A stretch of 64,000 nt of DNA, taken from assembly GCA_013297745.1 (NCBI GenBank), contig JAAFIM010000002.1, positions 93,711 to 157,710 of the forward strand, given 5' to 3'. The DNA comes from Chitinophagales bacterium. Lineage in GTDB: Bacteria; Bacteroidota; Bacteroidia; Chitinophagales; Saprospiraceae. The notes under the pieces were generated by a model, which did not search any database, was not told the DNA's origin, and was given only the letters and a program-made list of their open reading frames with translations. Position numbers and translations under genes: made by a program. Shown here piece by piece: positions 50,608 through 60,783 of the stretch (the stretch's first letter is position 1; each line of letters begins with the position of its first letter).

Positions 50608-52107
50608 CTATTTATAAGTACGTTTGGTGCGTTTTTTGTTCGTGTTGATTTTGTTACCACCAGGGAAGCGGTTGCCTTTGGGGCTACCTACGCGAATCAT
50701 TGCACAACGGAAACCAATTTGAGAAGAAGATTTGTCTTGCTCCAAGAAACGGCGCGCACCAGGAGACATCCAGAAAGCGCGGTCAGCCCAAGAACCACCT
50801 TTGTAAACGCGTACATCATCAGAGATTAATGAACTTTTGCTATACTCGTAAGCAGCTTCAGACTGTTTGTCACCATCCATGTAATTAATCACATTAGAAT
50901 TTTGGAAGTTGCGGCGGGTAGCGATTTCGTTATCGTCCATTGGTTTGTATTTCAAACGTCCCAAGCTATCCAAACCTACAGGTTTGCCATCTTGGTCGCG
51001 CTCGATTTGAGTGAATACGTTACCACGGAAAGAGTTCAAATCTTGTGTTTCTACATCGCGCAAAGTCGTGCTGGTCATAGGGCGATAAACATCTTGTACC
51101 CACTCGTTCACGTTGCCCGCCATACAGTACAAACCGTAATCGTTGGGAACATAAGCGCGTACAGGTGCAGTAATGTGAGCGTTGTCGTTCAACGCACCAG
51201 CCATACCCATATAATCGCCGCGACCGCGTTTGAAGTTGGCAACCATCAAACCTTGGCTACGTCCGTGCATCGGGTAGCGGGTGGTAGTTCCATCCCAAGG
51301 ATAAATGCGTTTGTCGGTGATATTCTCATCGCGAGCATAGGCTTGATTTCCTACAAGAGCCAAAGCTGCAAATTCCCATTCGGCTTCTGAAGGCAAGCGA
51401 TAAGCGGGCAATACCAAACCGTCTTCAAAACGCACACGGCGTTCTTCACCCGTTGCTGGATTTCTTAGCGGTTTATTGCCTGGAGTACCTTCGTAAAGAC
51501 CTTCCAAATAAGCGCCTGTGTTGAAGTTGGTTTCGCCTTTTTGTGATTCGTGGTCAGCGGTAAGTTTGCCTTGTTCAATCAAAATCATCTCATTAACGCG
51601 GTCAGTACGCCATTTGCAGTATTCTTGCACTTGCAGCCAGCTCACACCCACTACCGGATAATCATCATAAGCAGGGTGGCGGAAGTAAGTTTCCACAAAT
51701 GGGTCATTGAATGACAACTCTTCCAACCATACCAACGTATCAGGCAAAGCCTTGCGATAAACTTGGGGAGAAGATTCGTGTACGCGATTTAACCAGTATA
51801 GATATTCGCGCCAGCCAGTATTGCTGACTTCGGTTTCGTCCATATAAAAAGACGACACGGTAATACGACGAGGGATATTATTGAACTCAAACATAACATC
51901 TTGTTCAGTTTGTCCCATCGAAAACGTACCGCCCTCTATGAATACCAAGTTGGGGCCTGTCATTTGTCCTTTGTATTTGGGCATTTTTTCGTAGCCGCCC
52001 CATTCTTTTTTGTTATATCCCCAACCTGTAGTGTCGGAGCGTTGTTCTTTTTTGCAGGCGGTAGTAGCGAGTATGCCCGCCAGGCCTAACAAGAATATTT
52101 TTTTCAT
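50608..52107 (-). CDS. gldJ: Gliding motility / T9SS lipoprotein GldJ
   Basis: This 499-residue lipoprotein has a lipobox in GILATTAC (Cys near residue 17). The body has the formylglycine-generating-enzyme-like (SUMF) fold: PNLVFIEGGTFSMGQTEQDVMFEFNNIPRRITVSSFYMDETEVSNTGWREYLYWLNRV, then YPVVGVSWLQVQEYCKWRTDRVNE, and the C-terminal RVYKGGSWADRAFWMSPGARRFLEQDKSSSQIGFRCAM. The REYLYWL and EQDVM features distinguish GldJ from GldK. GldJ stabilises other Gld proteins needed for gliding and secretion. The ATG at 52107 (MKKIFLLG) is chosen for its signal peptide. Confidence 0.88.
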   Translation of the reverse strand: MKKIFLLGLAGILATTACKKEQRSDTTGWGYNKKEWGGYEKMPKYKGQMTGPNLVFIEGGTFSMGQTEQDVMFEFNNIPRRITVSSFYMDETEVSNTGWREYLYWLNRVHESSPQVYRKALPDTLVWLEELSFNDPFVETYFRHPAYDDYPVVGVSWLQVQEYCKWRTDRVNEMILIEQGKLTADHESQKGETNFNTGAYLEGLYEGTPGNKPLRNPATGEERRVRFEDGLVLPAYRLPSEAEWEFAALALVGNQAYARDENITDKRIYPWDGTTTRYPMHGRSQGLMVANFKRGRGDYMGMAGALNDNAHITAPVRAYVPNDYGLYCMAGNVNEWVQDVYRPMTSTTLRDVETQDLNSFRGNVFTQIERDQDGKPVGLDSLGRLKYKPMDDNEIATRRNFQNSNVINYMDGDKQSEAAYEYSKSSLISDDVRVYKGGSWADRAFWMSPGARRFLEQDKSSSQIGFRCAMIRVGSPKGNRFPGGNKINTNKKRTKRTYK

Positions 52108-52273
52108 CGCGCAGTTAGGATTTGATTTTTTGATTAAAAAAAGGCAATATATTGATAAAAAAGGCAATTCTATATTGAATAATATGCTTACAACGCGCAA
52201 AAAACGGTTTTATTGTTTGAATTATAAAATTTTTTTTCAAAAAACTGCTTATTTTAACCAAAAAAAGCAAATT

Positions 52274-53272
52274 TTATCTAAAAATCTTGGTGCAGTCGTT
52301 GTAATTGGTCTTTCTGGTCTTATCTATGAAGTTGAAGGTCAAAGCAATTTCGTGGCTACCTGCTGAAGCTGGGGTTAGTTTGGAAACGGTCAAATCGTAG
52401 CTATAGCCCAATTTGAAAATTCCTTTTTGAAAACCAACCGAAGCTATTACTGCGTCGCTATTGCCGAAAGTATGCCGAAACCAAAACCCGCCAAAAAAGC
52501 TACCTTGTTGGGCATACGCGCCAAAAACGAGTTGATTAAATTGTCTTTGTTTGACGTACAGCACATTAGGGGAGATAAAAGCGTAATTTTTTACCTTTTT
52601 GGCATCTTGTAGGGGAATTTCACCGCCTGCATGCACAGTAATCCGCATTGGCAATTCGCCCGTAACATCATTGATATTATAAAACGCTTCGTTGGGGGTA
52701 TTCAAGTGCTTGGCAGAAAATCCCGCGTACCAATAACGCGTTTTGGCCAACATACCCACGCCCACATCAAAATAATTGATGCTGTTGCTAATTTTGCCCT
52801 CGTTGGTTGGGTTTAGGTTGCCGTCTGCATCGTACGCGCCCGTTTCGGGGTTGATTTGGTCAAAAAACACCAATTTATTCCAATTAATGCGTTTGGTCAC
52901 CATACCAGCTTCCATCCCTGTACGGATATAAAAGTCGTCAGTAAAACGAATATCGTAAGCATAAAACCCGCTCACTTGTGTTGCGTTATAAATCCCATTG
53001 CCTGCTACATCTTGCTGCAAAAGCAAGCCAAACCCACTTCGCGCTGCTGGTGCATATTGGCTATAAGAAGCGGCATAAGTGGCATAAGCATTGTCTATAG
53101 CCGCCCATTGGTTGCGATAATTCAAATGTATAGTAGGCGCGGCTGAAAGTCCAGTAAGTGCGGGATTGAGTTGTAGGGGCGCAGCATAAAACTGGCTAAA
53201 CATAGGGTCTTGCGCCTTTAGCTCTACACAATAGAGGCACAAAAGTAATAAAATAATACGAGTTTGTTTCAT
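52274..53272 (-). CDS. PorP/SprF family outer membrane protein
   Basis: This 332-residue exported protein has a signal peptide ending VELKAQ and the family start DPMFSQFYAAPLQLNPALTGLSAAPTIHLNYRNQW. A beta-barrel of about 14 strands follows, ending LTFNFIDKTRK. In type IX secretion these proteins help deliver particular cargo such as SprB to the surface or link the machinery to the envelope. It lies upstream of gldJ on the same strand (167 bases apart) and diverges from porU. Confidence 0.9.
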   Translation of the reverse strand: MKQTRIILLLLCLYCVELKAQDPMFSQFYAAPLQLNPALTGLSAAPTIHLNYRNQWAAIDNAYATYAASYSQYAPAARSGFGLLLQQDVAGNGIYNATQVSGFYAYDIRFTDDFYIRTGMEAGMVTKRINWNKLVFFDQINPETGAYDADGNLNPTNEGKISNSINYFDVGVGMLAKTRYWYAGFSAKHLNTPNEAFYNINDVTGELPMRITVHAGGEIPLQDAKKVKNYAFISPNVLYVKQRQFNQLVFGAYAQQGSFFGGFWFRHTFGNSDAVIASVGFQKGIFKLGYSYDLTVSKLTPASAGSHEIALTFNFIDKTRKTNYNDCTKIFR

Positions 53273-53461
53273 TTGTTGGTATTTTTTGATAATTTTCGAA
53301 AGATTTTAGCTTTTTTTTAGCTTTTTTAGCTTTTTTATTGGTTAATAACCAACACTTAATTTTTTTTCCCGTTTTAAAACCTGAACTAACGCCCTACAGC
53401 AATTTTCGCGCCATAAGCGCATTTTCATATTCAAGTATAACAAAAAAAACCAATTTCTGTT

Positions 53462-56400
53462 ATGATTTTCGCCAAAAAATCCATTTTTGACCCATTTTTT
53501 TATCCTACAACGTTATTTGCTTTGCTTTTGTTGGTTGTGGATAACTTAAATGCTCAAAATTTTAACCATTCCGTACAAATTCAATGGGCAGACGCGCCTC
53601 GCGTATATTCTCAGCCTATAGAAGGACAAATAAACGTCAATTATCCCTTCTTTGAGGGCGCAGCTATAGACGAACAACAGCCGACTTTGCCTTATTTTGT
53701 GCATAAAATTGCCCTCAATCAGCCCGCAGAAATAGAAGCTGTTTTACAAAATGAAATTTACGCACCTTTGGGTTTTGAATTGGCTTTTTCACAAACACTA
53801 AGCGCAGATATTCAACCTATAGCAAGCTTAAATTTCTATCAAAAAAAACCTCAAGCGCACATCAAGTTCGTACCTTTGCGCCGCAATTCACAAACCAATC
53901 AAATAGAAAAATTGATTTCGGCTACATTGGTGGTAAGAACCCGCCCTATTAACAATAGACCCCAATTATCTGCCCGCAATGGCTATTCATCCCGTTTATC
54001 GGATGGAGATGTGTATAAAATAGCGGTTTCCAACTCAGGTATTTATAAATTAGATTATAATTTTCTAAAAAATATGGGTGTGGATGTGGATAATATCAAC
54101 CCTCAACGGCTTCAAGTTTTGGGTAATGGGGGAAAAATGTTGGCTGAACTTAACGCCGTAGCCCGCCCTGATGATTTGAATGAGTTGGCTATTGTCGTAC
54201 AAGGAGAAAATGATGGGCGATTTGATGCTCAAGATTATATACTTTTTTACGCAGAAGGTCCCACCACTTGGGCTTATGATAGTTCAGCTGCTTTTTTTAA
54301 GCACCAACTACATTTGTATGACAACCAAAATTATTATTTTGTAAAAATAGCCAACAGCAATGGAAAAAGAATTAGCAATCAACCCAATCTAAGCTCCACC
54401 ACATACAATAGCACAAGTTATGACGCTTTGGCTTTTTATGAATCTGAATTGGTTAATTTATTGAATAAAGAGCAGCCAGCTTTGCCCCCTACAGGGCGGG
54501 ATTGGTTTGGTGAAGCCTTCCAAACCCGTCGCTCTCAAACTTTCAATTTTAGTTTTGCCAACCGACAAACAAACGAACCGATAAAAATGCGCTCAAGAGT
54601 AGCTTCTCGCGCTTCGGCTAGTTCTCGTTTTGATTTTGTGGTCAATGGTAATTCTGTTTTTAACGGCGCAACTGCAGTAACCAACTTCTATGTATATTCT
54701 GCGTATGCCAATTTATTGACAGCAAATCCTACTTTTACCAGCACAGGCAATGATTTAAGTTTGGTGCTCAACTACAACAATCCCAGCAGTTCAGCTGAAG
54801 CTTGGTTGGATTATATTTGTATCAATGCCCGTGCAAATTTGCAATACAGCAATGGATTGACTTTCCGCGACCAACGCACTATGGCACACAACAGCAGCAC
54901 TTTCCAACTCAACGGAGCCAACAGCAACGTTATTGTTTGGGATATTAGCGACTTAGCCAATATCAGACAACAAGAAACTACAGGAAGCAATACTATGAGT
55001 TTTGGGCTTAGTACAGCTGGCATTTTGCGCGAATTTGTAGCTTTTGAAGGCAATAATTTTCCCGCACCTACAGCTATAGGGCGTATCAACAACCAAAATT
55101 TGCACGGCATAACCAACCCACCTACTCTATTAATTGTGTATCATCCCAACTTTGCGGGAGCAGCACAACGTTTGGCCACACACAGACGCAATACTACAGG
55201 TATGAGCGCACAAGCAGTGGATATATTTGAGATATACAATGAATTTTCTTCTGGAAAAAAGGATTTAACTGCGATTAGAGATTTTACAAAAATGTTGTAT
55301 GACAGAAATCAAGGAACGGATACACTGCGTTATTTATTGTTATTTGGCAACGGCTCTTTTGACTATAAAAACATCAGTATGAGCGAAGATGCCAATTCCA
55401 ATTTTGTACCTTCATTCCAAACCATCGAATCGCTCAACCCGTTGGGAGCTTATACAACGGATGATTATTTTGCATTATTGGATAATAACGAAGGCAATGT
55501 AAACGCTGACCAAGATTTAGATATAGCTGTAGGTCGTTTGCCTGTGGCTACAGCTTTGGAAGCGGATAGAATGGTGGATAAAATTATCAATTATGAACTT
55601 TCGCCCGCTATGTTTGGGGATTGGCGCAATCAAATTGCTTTTATAGCTGATGACGAAGATGGGAATTTGCATTTTAGTGATGCCGAAACAGCCTCTCGTT
55701 TGGTTATACGCGAAGATTCTTTGCTCAATATAGACAAAATTTATTTGGATGCTTTTGTACAACAAAGTACAGGCGGGGGCAATCGTTATCCTGAAGTCAA
55801 TGAAGCGATTTTGCGTCGCATATTCAAGGGGGCTTTGGTTATCAGTTATATTGGGCACGGTGCTGATGACGGAGTAGCCCAAGAGCGCGTTTTTACCAAT
55901 GTAGAAATCAACAGTTTGACCAATGAACACAAATTGCCTTTATTTATCACCGCTACTTGTTCTTTTTCGCCTTTTGATGACCCCAATATCGTCAGCGCGG
56001 GTGAATTATTGTTGCTAAACCCTCAAGGTGGTGCTATAGGCTTGCTTACCACAGTGCGAGTGGTGTTGGCTGATGCCAGTGCTACCCTAACAAATAACAC
56101 TTTCAACGTTATTTTCAAACAAAAACCCAACGGCAAAATGCCCACAGTGGGGGAAGCGTTGCAAAATGCTAAAAACACGAGCGGTTTATTATCCGCTTCC
56201 AACTCCCGCAAGTATGTTTTATTGGGCGACCCCTCTCTCACTTTGGCTTATCCCAAATACAATATAGCCACCACCCAAATAAATGGGCAAAATATACAGG
56301 CAGGAATGGACACCATACAAGCCTTGCAACGGGTAACTATATCGGGCGAGGTGCGAGATTTAAACAATAATTTAGCTAGCGATTTCAATGGTTTAGTGTA

Positions 56401-57358
56401 TCCTACCATTTACGACAAAATAGATACTTTAATCACCCGCGCCAATGATGCAGGCAGCCGCGCTAATACATTTCCTCTGCAAAAAAAGATAATTTTTAGC
56501 GGTCAGGCTACTGTAGCGAATGGACGATTTAGTTTTTCGTTCGTAGTACCCAAAGACATCAACTATAACATAGGTTTTGGGCGTATTTCCTACTATGCAG
56601 ATAATGGGCAAAATATAGACGCAAATGGTATGTATAGAGGGTTTTTGATAGGGGGAACAGACCCTAATGCAGTAGCTGACAATACCCCACCTCAAGTGCG
56701 GGTGTTTATGAATGATGAAAACTTCGCTTTTGGGGGTTTGACCGATGCCAATCCTACCCTTTTGGTCAAATTGTTTGATGATAATGGTATCAATACTGTA
56801 GGCAATGGCATAGGACACGACCTCACCGCTACAATTGTTCCCCAAAATGCCCAAATTGCCACCCCAAATTATGTTTTAAACGATTTTTATCAAGCCGCCA
56901 CCGACGATTATAGACGCGGTACGGTGCGGTTTCCGTTGCGCAATCTCAAAGATGGACGTTATACAGCCAATGTAGAGGCTTGGGATGTAGCCAATAATGT
57001 AGGACGCGGAAATACAGAGTTTGTGGTCGCTTCCGATGCAGACATTGCTTTGCAACACGTATTAAATTATCCTAATCCTTTTACGACCAGCACCCATTTT
57101 CAGTTTGAGCACAATATGCCCGACCAAACTTTGGATGTACAAATTCAAATTTTTTCTGTGTCTGGTTCTTTGATAAAAACCATTCAACAAGCTTGTACAT
57201 CAGAGGGTTATCGCATCAGCGACATACATTGGGATGGATTGGATGAATATGGCGACCGCTTGGCTCGTGGTACTTATATTTATAAAATATCGGTAAAAAC
57301 AGCAGATAACAGCGTCCAACAAGCCAGCGAGTACCAAAAATTGGTGATATTGAGGTAA
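53462..57358 (+). CDS. porU: Type IX secretion sortase PorU
   Basis: This 1298-residue exported protein is the gingipain-like (C25) sortase that removes T9SS sorting domains and attaches cargo to LPS. The catalytic His lies in VISYIGHGADDG and the Cys in LFITATCSFSPFDDPN, in the right order and spacing, near residues 800-850. An N-terminal propeptide-like region (RVYSQPIEGQINVNYPFFEGA) and a C-terminal domain that begins VLNYPNPFTTSTHFQFEHN are present. porV follows 231 bases downstream, as in other Bacteroidota. Confidence 0.95.
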   Translation: MIFAKKSIFDPFFYPTTLFALLLLVVDNLNAQNFNHSVQIQWADAPRVYSQPIEGQINVNYPFFEGAAIDEQQPTLPYFVHKIALNQPAEIEAVLQNEIYAPLGFELAFSQTLSADIQPIASLNFYQKKPQAHIKFVPLRRNSQTNQIEKLISATLVVRTRPINNRPQLSARNGYSSRLSDGDVYKIAVSNSGIYKLDYNFLKNMGVDVDNINPQRLQVLGNGGKMLAELNAVARPDDLNELAIVVQGENDGRFDAQDYILFYAEGPTTWAYDSSAAFFKHQLHLYDNQNYYFVKIANSNGKRISNQPNLSSTTYNSTSYDALAFYESELVNLLNKEQPALPPTGRDWFGEAFQTRRSQTFNFSFANRQTNEPIKMRSRVASRASASSRFDFVVNGNSVFNGATAVTNFYVYSAYANLLTANPTFTSTGNDLSLVLNYNNPSSSAEAWLDYICINARANLQYSNGLTFRDQRTMAHNSSTFQLNGANSNVIVWDISDLANIRQQETTGSNTMSFGLSTAGILREFVAFEGNNFPAPTAIGRINNQNLHGITNPPTLLIVYHPNFAGAAQRLATHRRNTTGMSAQAVDIFEIYNEFSSGKKDLTAIRDFTKMLYDRNQGTDTLRYLLLFGNGSFDYKNISMSEDANSNFVPSFQTIESLNPLGAYTTDDYFALLDNNEGNVNADQDLDIAVGRLPVATALEADRMVDKIINYELSPAMFGDWRNQIAFIADDEDGNLHFSDAETASRLVIREDSLLNIDKIYLDAFVQQSTGGGNRYPEVNEAILRRIFKGALVISYIGHGADDGVAQERVFTNVEINSLTNEHKLPLFITATCSFSPFDDPNIVSAGELLLLNPQGGAIGLLTTVRVVLADASATLTNNTFNVIFKQKPNGKMPTVGEALQNAKNTSGLLSASNSRKYVLLGDPSLTLAYPKYNIATTQINGQNIQAGMDTIQALQRVTISGEVRDLNNNLASDFNGLVYPTIYDKIDTLITRANDAGSRANTFPLQKKIIFSGQATVANGRFSFSFVVPKDINYNIGFGRISYYADNGQNIDANGMYRGFLIGGTDPNAVADNTPPQVRVFMNDENFAFGGLTDANPTLLVKLFDDNGINTVGNGIGHDLTATIVPQNAQIATPNYVLNDFYQAATDDYRRGTVRFPLRNLKDGRYTANVEAWDVANNVGRGNTEFVVASDADIALQHVLNYPNPFTTSTHFQFEHNMPDQTLDVQIQIFSVSGSLIKTIQQACTSEGYRISDIHWDGLDEYGDRLARGTYIYKISVKTADNSVQQASEYQKLVILR

Positions 57359-57416
57359 AAAAATGTAATTTGCGTAGAAAAATGTAGAAAATACTTTTGT
57401 TGTATCAAAAAAAAGC

Positions 57417-57424
57417 TAACTTTG
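57417..57424 (+). promoter_or_regulatory. -7 promoter element before porV
   Basis: TAACTTTG, with TACTTTTG also present at 57392-57399. Either gives a leader of 150-180 bases before the porV start at 57589, in which a terminator-like hairpin lies. Confidence 0.55.
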
Positions 57425-57465
57425 CACTTTGATTTGAAATCGATAATAAAATATAACAATATGTT

Positions 57466-57512
57466 TTTTGCCCTATTGACTTGCTTATTCTATAACTTGG
57501 CAATAGGGCTTT
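57466..57512 (+). terminator. Terminator-like hairpin in the porV leader
   Basis: GCCCTATTG pairs exactly with CAATAGGGC over a 27-base loop, with TTTT after. It is upstream of porV and downstream of its probable promoter, so it could stop porU read-through or attenuate porV. Confidence 0.5.
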
Positions 57513-57588
57513 TCAAAAAATGGTCTTAAATTATGGCATAAAACTTTACAACAAATTTTTTTTTTCAAAAACGCAACTCCCTTTTTAT

Positions 57589-58908
57589 ATGAAGTTGAAT
57601 GCCTTTTGTGTGGCCTCTGCCCTTACTTTTTCAGTTGTCCAATCTACTCAAGCCCAATGTATCCAAGTGGGCAACACTCGTGTGCAATCGGATGGCACTC
57701 CTTGCAACAATACCATTCTCACAGCCCTACCTTTTTTGCGCATCACTCCTGACGCCCGTTTTGGAGCTATGGGCGACGCGGGTATTGCTATCAATCCAGA
57801 TGCCAACTCGCTACATTTCAATGCTTCACATTTAGCTTTTGCTGAAAAAGATTTTTCTATTTCAGCGACTTACACCCCTTGGCTTCGCGCTTTGGGTTTG
57901 TCGGATGTACATTTGACTCATTTGGCTATGTATAAAAATATAGATAAATTCCAAACTATAGGGGGAAGCCTTCGCTTTTTCTCTTTGGGGCAAATCCAAT
58001 ATACAGACGACCAAGGCAATGCGCTGCAAACAGTTCGCCCGCGCGAAATGGAGCTTAATTTTGCTTATGCGCGCAAATTATCCAAAACATTTTCTTCTGC
58101 TTTGTCGGTCAAATATCTGTTCTCCAATTTAGGGCAAGGTACGAGCGCGTCTGGCGATGTTTTGCGCCCAGCCCACGGGTTCGCATCTGACGTAACTTTT
58201 ACCTACAAAAAGCCTTTCAAGCTCAAGAATGATAAAAATGCCATATTTACTTCAGGTTTAGCTTTTACCAATATCGGCACCAAAATATCTTATGTACAAT
58301 CTGCCAATCGCGATTATATACCCGCTATGCTCGGTTTTGGCAACTCTTTTGAGTACGAAATTGACGATTACAACTCCATAACTTTCGCTTTGGATATTAC
58401 CAAATTGATGGTGCCTACACCCGTGCCTGCCACTTTGCAGACTGTAGATGCCAACGGTGATTCTATTTTTGTGAGCAATCCAGAATATAATGCCAACGGT
58501 AATTCTGTACCCGATTATCGCGAATTATCTGTGCCTGCTTCTATATTTAGCTCTTTTTCTGATGCTTCTTTCAAAGAAGAATTGCAAGAATTGGCTTTTT
58601 CTTTTGGGATGGAATATTGGTACAATCGCCAATTTGCGCTGCGGCTTGGACATTATAACGAGCACAAAACCAAAGGTAACCGAAAATATGTAACTGTAGG
58701 CTTGGGGATAAAATATACAAATTTTTGCTTAAATTTATCCTATCTAATCCCCACTTTCAACGCCCAGCGCAACCCATTGGACAATACGCTGCGCTTTTCT
58801 ATAATGATGGATTTTGGACAATCAAAAGCAGCCCCCAAAAAGGCTAAACCTGCCAAAAAAGAGGAAAAACCGAAAGAAACCACAGAACCAGAAGAAACTG
58901 AAGGCTAA
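57589..58908 (+). CDS. porV: Type IX secretion outer membrane protein PorV
   Basis: This 439-residue FadL-like beta-barrel carries T9SS cargo from the SprA translocon to PorU. It has a signal peptide ending QSTQAQ and the family start ALPFLRITPDARFGAMGDAGIAINPDANSLHFNASHLAFAEKDFSISATYTPWLRALGLSDVHL. The C-terminal strand LRFSIMMDFGQ is followed by a Lys/Glu/Pro-rich tail (PKKAKPAKKEEKPKE) not needed for the barrel. The ATG at 57589 begins a clear signal peptide. Confidence 0.95.
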   Translation: MKLNAFCVASALTFSVVQSTQAQCIQVGNTRVQSDGTPCNNTILTALPFLRITPDARFGAMGDAGIAINPDANSLHFNASHLAFAEKDFSISATYTPWLRALGLSDVHLTHLAMYKNIDKFQTIGGSLRFFSLGQIQYTDDQGNALQTVRPREMELNFAYARKLSKTFSSALSVKYLFSNLGQGTSASGDVLRPAHGFASDVTFTYKKPFKLKNDKNAIFTSGLAFTNIGTKISYVQSANRDYIPAMLGFGNSFEYEIDDYNSITFALDITKLMVPTPVPATLQTVDANGDSIFVSNPEYNANGNSVPDYRELSVPASIFSSFSDASFKEELQELAFSFGMEYWYNRQFALRLGHYNEHKTKGNRKYVTVGLGIKYTNFCLNLSYLIPTFNAQRNPLDNTLRFSIMMDFGQSKAAPKKAKPAKKEEKPKETTEPEETEG

Positions 58909-58980
58909 TAAAATTATAATATTCAAACGGTGGGCAAAAAACCTACCGTTTTTTATTCCTATCATTTCAACTTTTCAACT

Positions 58981-59910
58981 ATGAAAGCATTGATTTTAAG
59001 CATTTTAGCATTATTGCTATTTGCGAATTTATACGCGCAAAAAGCGAATAGAACACGAACAAAAGGTAGTTTTTTTGGGGAAACTGTACGCGTGCCTATT
59101 CATTTGTTGCGACTCAATAATTCCAAGATTAAAAATGTAGAAGCTTTGCCATCCACTTATGGAGACGATGCGCGTCAATATGTGTTGATTTGTTTGCCAC
59201 CTGATAGCGTCAAGGTGCAAAAACAGGCCGTTTTTTTCGTACACGGTGGCGGCTGGCACGTTGGCAAACCCTCTCAACATCTTTTTTTGGCAGAAATGCT
59301 GAATGAACAGGGCTTTATCGTCATTTTGCCCGCTTACAGACTAACCCCCAAAGTTTCGGCTACAGAAATGCAAACGGATATAGCGCAGGCTTTTTTGAAA
59401 AGTAAGGAAATTTTATCCAATCAGGGTTTTGACGACCTAACTTACATAGCTGGAGGTGCTTCTGCTGGGGCAAATTTAGCTGCTTTGTTAGTTTATAACA
59501 ACGATATGCAAAGCATACAAGGCGTTGATAATAAATTGTTTAGCGGATTTTTTTCTGTAGCTGGGGCTTTAGATATTAGCCAAATTAGAAAAAATAAAAT
59601 ACTAAAATTATACGCGGGTAAAGAGGGCAGCGACCAATTTATACAATCCAACCCCGTGCAACAAATAGACAGCAATGACGTACAAATTCCCGTTTTGTGC
59701 ATACACGGCGAAAACGATGCGATGGTGAGTTTGGCTTCAGCGCGGAGTTTTGCGTTAGAACTATGCCGCTTGCGCTGCGATTTGCTCACTTTTCAAGCCA
59801 TACCAGAAGGCACGCATATCAGCGTGGGTTCGCAATGGTATTATAAAAAAAAGAAAGATATTTTACAATCCGATACGCTCATCCGTTGGCTATTGAATAT
59901 AGAAGAATAG
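58981..59910 (+). CDS. Secreted alpha/beta hydrolase (HGGG-type esterase)
   Basis: This 309-residue exported protein has a signal peptide ending FANLYAQ. It is of the HSL/BD-FAE esterase type: oxyanion HGGGW near residue 82, nucleophile in AGGASAGANLA (Ser near 162), Asp in CIHGENDAMV and His in PEGTHIS. It probably cleaves ester bonds in sugars or small lipids in the periplasm or outside. The ATG at 58981 is preferred to the GTG at 58930 because the signal peptide begins there. Confidence 0.85.
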   Translation: MKALILSILALLLFANLYAQKANRTRTKGSFFGETVRVPIHLLRLNNSKIKNVEALPSTYGDDARQYVLICLPPDSVKVQKQAVFFVHGGGWHVGKPSQHLFLAEMLNEQGFIVILPAYRLTPKVSATEMQTDIAQAFLKSKEILSNQGFDDLTYIAGGASAGANLAALLVYNNDMQSIQGVDNKLFSGFFSVAGALDISQIRKNKILKLYAGKEGSDQFIQSNPVQQIDSNDVQIPVLCIHGENDAMVSLASARSFALELCRLRCDLLTFQAIPEGTHISVGSQWYYKKKKDILQSDTLIRWLLNIEE

Positions 59911-59946
59911 CGTATTTTATAACCTCAAAATCCAGATTTTTACCTT

Positions 59947-60327
59947 ATGGAGAATAAAAGAGAGGCTTTAAAAGCACTTTTGCCAACTATCAACCCAGAA
60001 CTTAAAAAACACGGCGGCAGCGATAATACGCTTAAAATCACCAAACTTAAACCTGCTCAGATTGAATTTTTATACGAATTATTAACCACACATTTGGAGA
60101 CGTATAGAAATTTTGTGGTGGAGCAATTGATAGAATTTGCCAAAGCTAATTCGCCCCAAATCAACAAATTAAAAACACTTGCGCACGTGCATCAAATCAG
60201 TTTGCCGACGAGTTTTGAGGGCGATTTTGAGTGGGAAATTATCTTGGGCAAGGTAAGTTTTGGTTCAACTCAAGTTATTTTGAGTATGAAAAAATGGGAA
60301 ATTGCTAACCATACTTTAGTGGGCTAA
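59947..60327 (+). CDS. Hypothetical protein, first gene of the RNA-repair-like operon
   Basis: This 126-residue soluble protein has a mixed composition and no signal peptide. No family is recognised. Residues ~30-85 are predicted helical (IEFLYELLTTHLETYRNFVVEQLIEFAKA). It ends 9 bases before the kinase-like gene and is on the same strand, so it is probably co-translated with the kinase and the Thg1-like protein. Confidence 0.5.
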   Translation: MENKREALKALLPTINPELKKHGGSDNTLKITKLKPAQIEFLYELLTTHLETYRNFVVEQLIEFAKANSPQINKLKTLAHVHQISLPTSFEGDFEWEIILGKVSFGSTQVILSMKKWEIANHTLVG

Positions 60328-60336
60328 TCATTTTTT

Positions 60337-60783
60337 ATGGAAATCATTATCTTTTGCGGCATACAAGCTACGGGCAAATCCACGTTTTTTAAAGAGCAGT
60401 TTTTTAAAACCCACGTTAGAATATCTATGGATTTATTGCACACTAGAAATAAAGAGCAAAAATTTATAGAAACTTGCCTAAGCCTCCAGCAGCCTTTTGT
60501 GGTGGATAATACCAACCCAAGCGCAGCCGATAGGGAAAAATATATTACAGCAGCCAAAGCGCATAAGTTCAAAGTCATAGGTTATTATTTTCAATCCAAA
60601 CTAAGCGATTCTATTGTTAGAAATAGCCAAAGACAGGGCAAAGATTATGTGCCAGAGATTGGGATAAAATCTACAGCCGCCAAATTGGAACTTCCAAGCT
60701 TTGATGAGGGTTTTGACGAATTATATTATGTAGAAATTCAAAATCAACAATTTAACGTAAAAAATTGGCAAGATGAAATTTGA
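60337..60783 (+). CDS. P-loop kinase, polynucleotide-kinase-like
   Basis: This 148-residue ATPase has Walker A GIQATGKST at residues ~8-16. The segment VVDNTNPSAADREKYITAAKAHKFKVIGYYF is the pattern seen in the kinase domain of PNKP and related RNA/DNA 5'-kinases, where the Asp-Asn-Thr motif binds metal and substrate. The ORF overlaps the Thg1-like gene by 11 bases, so the two are translationally coupled. Phosphorylation of RNA 5' ends before addition of nucleotides by the partner is a natural joint function; this is inference. Confidence 0.75.
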   Translation: MEIIIFCGIQATGKSTFFKEQFFKTHVRISMDLLHTRNKEQKFIETCLSLQQPFVVDNTNPSAADREKYITAAKAHKFKVIGYYFQSKLSDSIVRNSQRQGKDYVPEIGIKSTAAKLELPSFDEGFDELYYVEIQNQQFNVKNWQDEI

